Source: a virus. From it: a stretch of 26,460 nucleotides of DNA. The notes beneath the pieces were generated by a model. It did not search any database. It worked only from the letters and a program-made list of their open reading frames with translations, and had not been told where the DNA came from. This document shows, piece after piece, positions 22,241 to 26,460 of the stretch. The stretch spans positions 1 to 26,460 of IMG/VR virus record IMGVR_UViG_3300025083_000196. One strand, 5' to 3'. A program made the position numbers and the translations under genes. Every line of letters starts with the position of its first letter. Positions within the stretch are counted from its first letter, which is position 1.

Positions 22241-22274
22241 GACACCTGGACTATGGGGATATAGTCCAGGTGTC
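22241..22274 (-). terminator. Strong intrinsic terminator between convergent genes
   Basis: Arms GACACCTGGACTAT and ATAGTCCAGGTGTC form a 14-bp perfect stem with a 6-base loop. On the minus strand TTTGTTTTAG follows, which makes it an intrinsic terminator for the fibre gene. On the plus strand there is no T-run, so it would at most stabilise the end of the plus-strand message. Confidence 0.85.
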
Positions 22275-22294
22275 AAGGTGTGAATGTATAAAGT

Positions 22295-23659
22295 TTAGAT
22301 ACTGACTGCGATGTCGATACCTGTCAAACTTTGTACAGATTTTACAGTGACCTGTGTTGTACTTGTATATACAATCTCAAGGTCGATGTGATTGCCTGAA
22401 CCATCCATTGCAGATACGTGTACAAGTCGTTCACCTAGACTATGGGTCAACACTAGACCTGTATTTGCAGTCAATGACTGATTTGCAAAACCTTTGCGCA
22501 AACTAGACAACATCAATGCAATGTCACCTGATGACTGATTGAAAGTCAACAAGTTACCTGCAGCTGGGTCGGCTTGTACTGCACCACGTGCACGTGCATC
22601 TGTGAAGTAAAGGTTAGAACCTTCGGCAATGTCATCGGTATCTGCATTCAATGCAATCTGACCTGTACCACTGTTGTATGCAAGTCCATCAGTATCAACA
22701 CTGATTGCACCACGGGCGCGTGCATCGGTGAAGTAAAGGTTAGTACCTTCAGCAACATCATCAGTATCTGCATTCAATGCAATCTGTCCAGTCAGAGCGT
22801 TGTATGCAAGTCCATCAGTATCAACAGAGATTGCACCACGGGCGCGTGCATCGGTGAAGTAAAGGTTAGTACCTTCAGTCACATCATCGGTATCTGCATT
22901 GATAGAGTATACACCGTTTGAGTAAGACAACCCAGTACCGGCACTTAACTGTGAAAACACATCTGACAGTTCAACACTCAATACACCTGTACTGTTGTTG
23001 TATTGCAACAGTTGTACATCAGGCCCTGCAACAGAGGCAACAGATACTGCACCACGTGAACGTGCATCTGTATAAAATAGGTTGTTAGAACCTTCTGTGA
23101 TTTGATCAGACGTTGCATTTAGGCTGAACTGTCCACCTGAATATGCAAGCCCAGTACCGGCACTAAAAAATCCCTGGATCTCTGACTGGTCTGCAGTGAA
23201 TACACCTGTCGATGCATTGTAGTCAATCCCTGCAGAGGCTGAAAACTTTGCACGGATTTGTGCATCAGATAAACCACTGTTGACCAAATTCCAATCTGCA
23301 GCTGTACCAGCTGTACCACCATTATGAATATATGACTCAATAGGTGACGGTGTAGTTAAAAAGACAATATCGCCTTCTTGAAAGTTCGACCCTGTGTACA
23401 CATTTGAAATAAAATCTGCAAGGTCGGTTGCAGTTGTATTCACTGTTACACTTGTGATTGTCAATGGGTCAATCTTAAGTTTGTTAACTCCACCATCTGC
23501 AACTACTGATGCATAGTTTGCAGAGTCAGGATGAATACCATTGATCACATTTGAATGTAAATATCCACGGGTGACAACGTGATTGTCATTTGAGATTGTA
23601 CCATTTTGTTTGATGACGCCTTCGGCAATCAGTTCAGGGGCTAGAAATCTTTGAGCCAT
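22295..23659 (-). CDS. Repeat-rich fibre protein
   Basis: The 454-residue protein has an N-terminal head (MAQRFLAPELIAEGVIKQNG), a shaft and a C-terminal knob (TGLVLTHSLGERLVHVSAMD). The shaft has four copies of (E)G(S/T)NxxFTDARxRGA about 42-50 residues apart, a repeat common in phage head and tail fibres, where it builds triple-stranded beta shafts. The C-terminal domain resembles the 72-residue protein just upstream (both have THxLG then a strand, then I and V strands). AGAGGTATAAA precedes the start. It lies between scaffold and capsid genes, so a head fibre is as likely as a tail fibre. Host attachment is inferred. Confidence 0.72.
   Translation of the reverse strand: MAQRFLAPELIAEGVIKQNGTISNDNHVVTRGYLHSNVINGIHPDSANYASVVADGGVNKLKIDPLTITSVTVNTTATDLADFISNVYTGSNFQEGDIVFLTTPSPIESYIHNGGTAGTAADWNLVNSGLSDAQIRAKFSASAGIDYNASTGVFTADQSEIQGFFSAGTGLAYSGGQFSLNATSDQITEGSNNLFYTDARSRGAVSVASVAGPDVQLLQYNNSTGVLSVELSDVFSQLSAGTGLSYSNGVYSINADTDDVTEGTNLYFTDARARGAISVDTDGLAYNALTGQIALNADTDDVAEGTNLYFTDARARGAISVDTDGLAYNSGTGQIALNADTDDIAEGSNLYFTDARARGAVQADPAAGNLLTFNQSSGDIALMLSSLRKGFANQSLTANTGLVLTHSLGERLVHVSAMDGSGNHIDLEIVYTSTTQVTVKSVQSLTGIDIAVSI
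22600..22880. repeat. 126-bp direct duplication in fibre shaft
   Basis: Two blocks near 22690-22765 and 22816-22891 are almost identical at a 126-bp offset (for example GGGCGCG at 22714 and 22840), with a third, more diverged, copy near 22580-22640. One unit is 42 codons and codes one shaft repeat. Near-identity at DNA level marks a recent duplication. Confidence 0.75.
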
Positions 23660-23710
23660 TTTTTATACCTCTATGTATATATGTTGTTTGTTTTGACTGT
23701 TTGTTGGCAG

Positions 23711-23929
23711 TCACCTGTAATATATCACCCCAGTCTCTATCGTCTCAAAAATGACAGTGAATGTCAGATTGTTATTGTATGTAATATCTCCATACACCTG
23801 TTTGCCATCAATCTCTATCCAGATGTTAGGCCTGTACCCCAGTCCATGAGTGACAGATATAGATGATAGATTTGTGAAGTCATATCGTGATGGTACACCT
23901 GCACCATCACTAAATCTGAATGTAGCCAT
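23711..23929 (-). CDS. Small beta protein resembling fibre knob
   Basis: The 72-residue protein (SISVTHGLGYRPNIWIEIDG followed by QVYGDITYNNNLTFTVIFE) resembles the C-terminal knob of phage fibres: V-T-H-x-L-G-Y-x-P, an acidic G turn and a final strand. The neighbouring fibre ends with a related layout, so the two may share origin. AGAGGTTCGAC precedes the start, right after the scaffold stop. A fibre tip, a head decoration or a chaperone for the fibre are possible. Confidence 0.6.
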   Translation of the reverse strand: MATFRFSDGAGVPSRYDFTNLSSISVTHGLGYRPNIWIEIDGKQVYGDITYNNNLTFTVIFETIETGVIYYR

Positions 23930-23938
23930 GTCGAACCT

Positions 23939-24649
23939 CTAGAACTTGAATGGTGTTTGTGTTTTACCGTTCTGACTGTAGTATGCCTGTCGAATGGCAT
24001 CACGGTTCTGTGCATAAAATGACGGGTCTGTTGCCCTGGACAACAAATCATTCGGTGCAGGTGTACCCTGTCCATGTGCCACACCATTATTTGATGCAGG
24101 TGGTGCAGGTGGTGCAGGTGTGTTTGATAGACTTTGTTGTGTTTGCATCTGTGGAGGCATCTGATTTTGTTGTGGCATTGATGCCTGTTGTGCACTTGCC
24201 TCTGCATTCTGTTCTGTTGTGTTTTGTTGACCTATGAAAGGACGTAAAACACTGGGGGCAGTATCAGGTTGTTCGTTGATGTTTTGCAACCAGTCCGACA
24301 ACGGTTGTCTGTCCTTTTTTGAACGTCCGTTCATCTCTCTATCATATGCCCATTCGACTGCATCACGTACACCGTTGTCTGTGATACCGTACTGACTGAT
24401 AACTGTATGACGTTCATACCGACTGTTGGCAGTTGTAAGTTCACCACGTAGTGTTTCAACCTGTGATGTCAGATTGTCGACTAGACCTATTTTTGCAGAT
24501 GCCTCGTCGAGTCTTGACTGATACTCTGCCAGCTGTGACTCTGTGGTTGTTAGTTTTTCCGAATACTTTGCAATACGTTGTCGTACAATCTCATCGACAT
24601 GTGTCTTTGCAACGTACTCGACACCGTCATGTGTGATAGTTTTACTCAT
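23939..24649 (-). CDS. Capsid scaffolding protein
   Basis: The 236-residue protein has a coiled-coil N-terminal half (residues about 20-80, RQRIAKYSEKLTTTESQLAE and on) and a Pro/Gln-rich, probably disordered, section (about 125-205, with MPQQNQMPPQMQTQQ and PAPPAPPASNN), then a short C-terminal helix (DRDAIRQAYY-like) that could bind the capsid. This plan and the position between portal and capsid genes fit a phage scaffold. AAAGGG precedes the start. No protease gene or protease domain is seen nearby, so the scaffold may leave the shell intact. The family is not recognised by name. Confidence 0.75.
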   Translation of the reverse strand: MSKTITHDGVEYVAKTHVDEIVRQRIAKYSEKLTTTESQLAEYQSRLDEASAKIGLVDNLTSQVETLRGELTTANSRYERHTVISQYGITDNGVRDAVEWAYDREMNGRSKKDRQPLSDWLQNINEQPDTAPSVLRPFIGQQNTTEQNAEASAQQASMPQQNQMPPQMQTQQSLSNTPAPPAPPASNNGVAHGQGTPAPNDLLSRATDPSFYAQNRDAIRQAYYSQNGKTQTPFKF

Positions 24650-24670
24650 GGTATACCCTTTGTTTTATAG

Positions 24671-26131
24671 TTAGAATGACAGGTTGTCCTGTTGGATTTT
24701 TAATAACATCTTTTTTGCATCCAGGTCGTCAAGGTCAGGATGTAAAATCTGAATGGCATCAACCTTCGAGATGAGGCCGGCCTGCAATAGTGCCATCATG
24801 TTTTCACGTTGTTCTTTTGACTCCTGGGGTGACAATGGTATTGCATGGTATTCGATACGGTATCCTGTTTCAGGGTATGATGTACCCATGTATCTGTTTG
24901 CAATCTTTGCACTGATCTCCAGTGTCTCAATGTCTGCACGTCTGAAGGCAGGTGCATATTTTCTTTGACTTTCACGGAGTGATGAACGACTGATACTGAT
25001 TGCAAAACCTGAACGTGGGTCACCACTCATCTTTTGTATGTCTGCAGGATTGATACCCATGTATGTAGCCAGTCGACGTTCATATACTGTGATAGACTCT
25101 AACATTGCAGAGACATCACCACCTGCCTGATACTGACCGATTTGTGGTTGTTGTCCAGGGGCTAGGTCTGGGTCAGGTGCAAATACAAGAATGGATGCAG
25201 GGTCTGATGCAATAGCCTGTCGACGACTTTCTAGATTGTTGTCGAAGGTGTCAAGGCCTGCAAGCGTTGCACCCATCAGATAGCGTTGTGGGTGTGAACA
25301 ATCACGTGCCAGGTGTAAAAAATATGTGTACAAAACAGATGCATTCAGGCTGCCCATCACGCATTCACGGTTGCTAAAACTATCAAATAGTTCACCATGT
25401 ATCTCTGAATGATACAGACTGTACGGTAAAAATGGTACACCTGCACTGTCTCTGTACGGATACTGTGCACCTGACATTGTTTGTTCAAGGTATTTTGCAG
25501 TCACATCCTCATCACGTGCCCCATTTGCATTGACTGTGTATATCTCGTACACAGGATTGTCGAGGTCTTTGATTGACAGGTGGTCAATAGTCCACTCGTA
25601 TTTTTGCATGTCGTTGCAGTATCGCAGTCGGAGTTCTTTGATTGTATGGGGTCGTGATGGGTCGCCTGCAGAGGCCTCTGCCTGAACCATATCTGCAGTC
25701 ACAATACGATACAACAGGCCCTGCCCATCATCTGTCATGTCGACACGTAAAAATGTTTCATTCATTCCAATAGTAAAGAACTGCACACGTTGCATCAAGG
25801 CCCATAGACCTGCATGATGTATCAAACCTTGACGACCGACTAGACCCTGGGCCTGTCCTTCAGAGGTCTCTGATACTCCGACAGTCGGAGGTTCTGCATA
25901 CAAACCACATAGTGCAGTCGTTGCAGACTTAAATACATTCGACGACATGTCAGGTACACCCCAGGTCGCTTGTCTTGACTCTGGTATATGGTTTGAAATT
26001 TCGTCGATAAGGTCTTGCATCCACTGGCCACACAACATTCTACGTCGAAGGGCTAGATGTTCGACCCGTCGTTGTGTCACTGGGTCTGTGTGTAGTGGCA
26101 TCGGTGGTATTTGGTTATTGTTGTATGACAT
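24671..26131 (-). CDS. Portal protein
   Basis: The 486-residue protein is of normal size for a siphophage portal. It has a helical N-terminus (MQDLIDEISNHIPESRQA), the stem/clip region with PVYEIYTVNANGARDEDVTA, YLPYSLYHSEIHGELFDSF-like wing (residues about 235-260), the long crown-side helix (SITVYERRLATYMGINPADI, then SGFAISISRSSLRESQRKYA) and a C-terminal SKVDAIQILHPDLDDLDAKK. The SG-x-A helix and GINPADI are the most portal-like parts. GAAGGTAAAC precedes the ATG. It forms the dodecameric vertex through which DNA is packaged, and lies directly after the terminase. Confidence 0.85.
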   Translation of the reverse strand: MSYNNNQIPPMPLHTDPVTQRRVEHLALRRRMLCGQWMQDLIDEISNHIPESRQATWGVPDMSSNVFKSATTALCGLYAEPPTVGVSETSEGQAQGLVGRQGLIHHAGLWALMQRVQFFTIGMNETFLRVDMTDDGQGLLYRIVTADMVQAEASAGDPSRPHTIKELRLRYCNDMQKYEWTIDHLSIKDLDNPVYEIYTVNANGARDEDVTAKYLEQTMSGAQYPYRDSAGVPFLPYSLYHSEIHGELFDSFSNRECVMGSLNASVLYTYFLHLARDCSHPQRYLMGATLAGLDTFDNNLESRRQAIASDPASILVFAPDPDLAPGQQPQIGQYQAGGDVSAMLESITVYERRLATYMGINPADIQKMSGDPRSGFAISISRSSLRESQRKYAPAFRRADIETLEISAKIANRYMGTSYPETGYRIEYHAIPLSPQESKEQRENMMALLQAGLISKVDAIQILHPDLDDLDAKKMLLKIQQDNLSF

Positions 26132-26134
26132 TGT

Positions 26135-26460
26135 TTACCTTCGGAGTTTTGAGATTTTAGGTGCACGGTACTGTGTGTCTATAATAGGCATTGTAGCATA
26201 TCGGAGTGCATCTATACAGTGTTTCCATTCAGACATCGTATCCATACCACCCGACTTTTTTAGTGCCCAGTATTTGAGACTTTTAATGGTACGTTCACAA
26301 CGTGGAAAAATTTGAAAGCGACTGGCACACATCAGTTCGTGCAGACTCTGACACCCATAGTACACACTGTATTTTGGTTTGTATGCAGTACGTATTCTGA
26401 ACGGTAATTTGCCCTTTGGATATTGCAGTACATGTGCAAATGCAGCTGTCAACATTGTAT
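26135..26460 (-). CDS. Large terminase subunit, C-terminal part only
   Basis: The frame is open to the right window edge, so only the last 107 or so residues are visible. They include CERTIKSLKYWALKKSGGMD and EWKHCIDALRYATMP, the C-terminal His-x-x-Asp-Ala-x-x-Tyr element that closes the nuclease domain of large terminases. The ATPase domain and the rest of the nuclease lie outside. It is followed 4 bp on by the portal gene, the usual order. The enzyme cuts concatemers and pumps DNA into the head. Confidence 0.8.
   Translation of the reverse strand, partial: TMLTAAFAHVLQYPKGKLPFRIRTAYKPKYSVYYGCQSLHELMCASRFQIFPRCERTIKSLKYWALKKSGGMDTMSEWKHCIDALRYATMPIIDTQYRAPKISKLRR

Noticed and set aside
22574-22921. 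115-codon plus-strand frame with Cys-rich repeats
   Set aside because: It is antisense to the fibre shaft repeat and repeats only because the shaft does.
1-26460. tRNA genes
   Set aside because: No cloverleaf with a GTTCGA-type T loop and matching acceptor stem was found by eye; a dedicated scan would be decisive.

Overview
This window looks like an interior segment of a tailed double-stranded DNA phage genome with siphovirus morphology: a tape measure protein, a frameshifted tail assembly chaperone, a tail tube protein, an HK97-type capsid, a portal and a terminase end are all present. Genes abut or overlap by ATGA, and ribosome binding sites of the AGAGGTG type precede many of them. No tRNA, rRNA, integrase, transposase or CRISPR array was seen. 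The host cannot be named. Perfect DnaA boxes and strong Shine-Dalgarno sites point to a bacterial host, and two small basic proteins resemble families I associate with aquatic phages, which is only a hint. Both window edges cut genes: an HTH regulator on the left and the large terminase on the right.

Early/replication block (1-7762, minus strand). A putative primase-helicase (3018-5606) leads an operon running left through a PD-(D/E)XK-like nuclease, a small HTH protein, a possible Cys-rich peptide, several small basic or membrane proteins, a RusA-like resolvase and a second HTH protein. Upstream of the helicase, 5646-6032 holds about ten GTGACA/TGTCAC motifs and a 33-bp tandem repeat carrying seven perfect DnaA boxes; this is the best candidate for a replication origin. 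A second small operon (7762-6516) carries a membrane peptide, a hypothetical protein and two HTH proteins, and ends at a clear intrinsic terminator (6467-6491). It is divided from a plus-strand DEDD exonuclease gene (7872-8405) by a control region with repeated CAGTAT motifs.

Late block (8365-26460, almost all minus strand). From right to left: terminase, portal, scaffold, a 72-residue beta protein and a repeat-rich fibre ending at a strong terminator; then one plus-strand beta protein (21911-22228) and a divergent promoter region with two GTG-centred palindromes; then major capsid, a pair of mutually exclusive hairpins, head-completion proteins, tail terminator, tail tube, chaperone G and G-T (-1 frameshift), a gp10-like protein, a 43-residue membrane peptide, tape measure, a 1094-residue Asp-box tail protein, a tail-tip protein, and a lysis cassette (amidase, a small acidic protein, a holin-like membrane protein).

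The genes together suggest a phage that recruits host DnaA at its own origin, primes and unwinds with a single fused protein, resolves branched DNA with one or two nucleases, and expresses a conventional head-tail-lysis transcript. The several small HTH proteins and repeated operator-like motifs suggest more layered control than a simple early/late switch. The points most worth a second look are the DnaA-box array with its adjacent GTGACA cluster, the overlapping hairpins after the capsid gene, the CAGTAT operator region, and the very small membrane ORFs.
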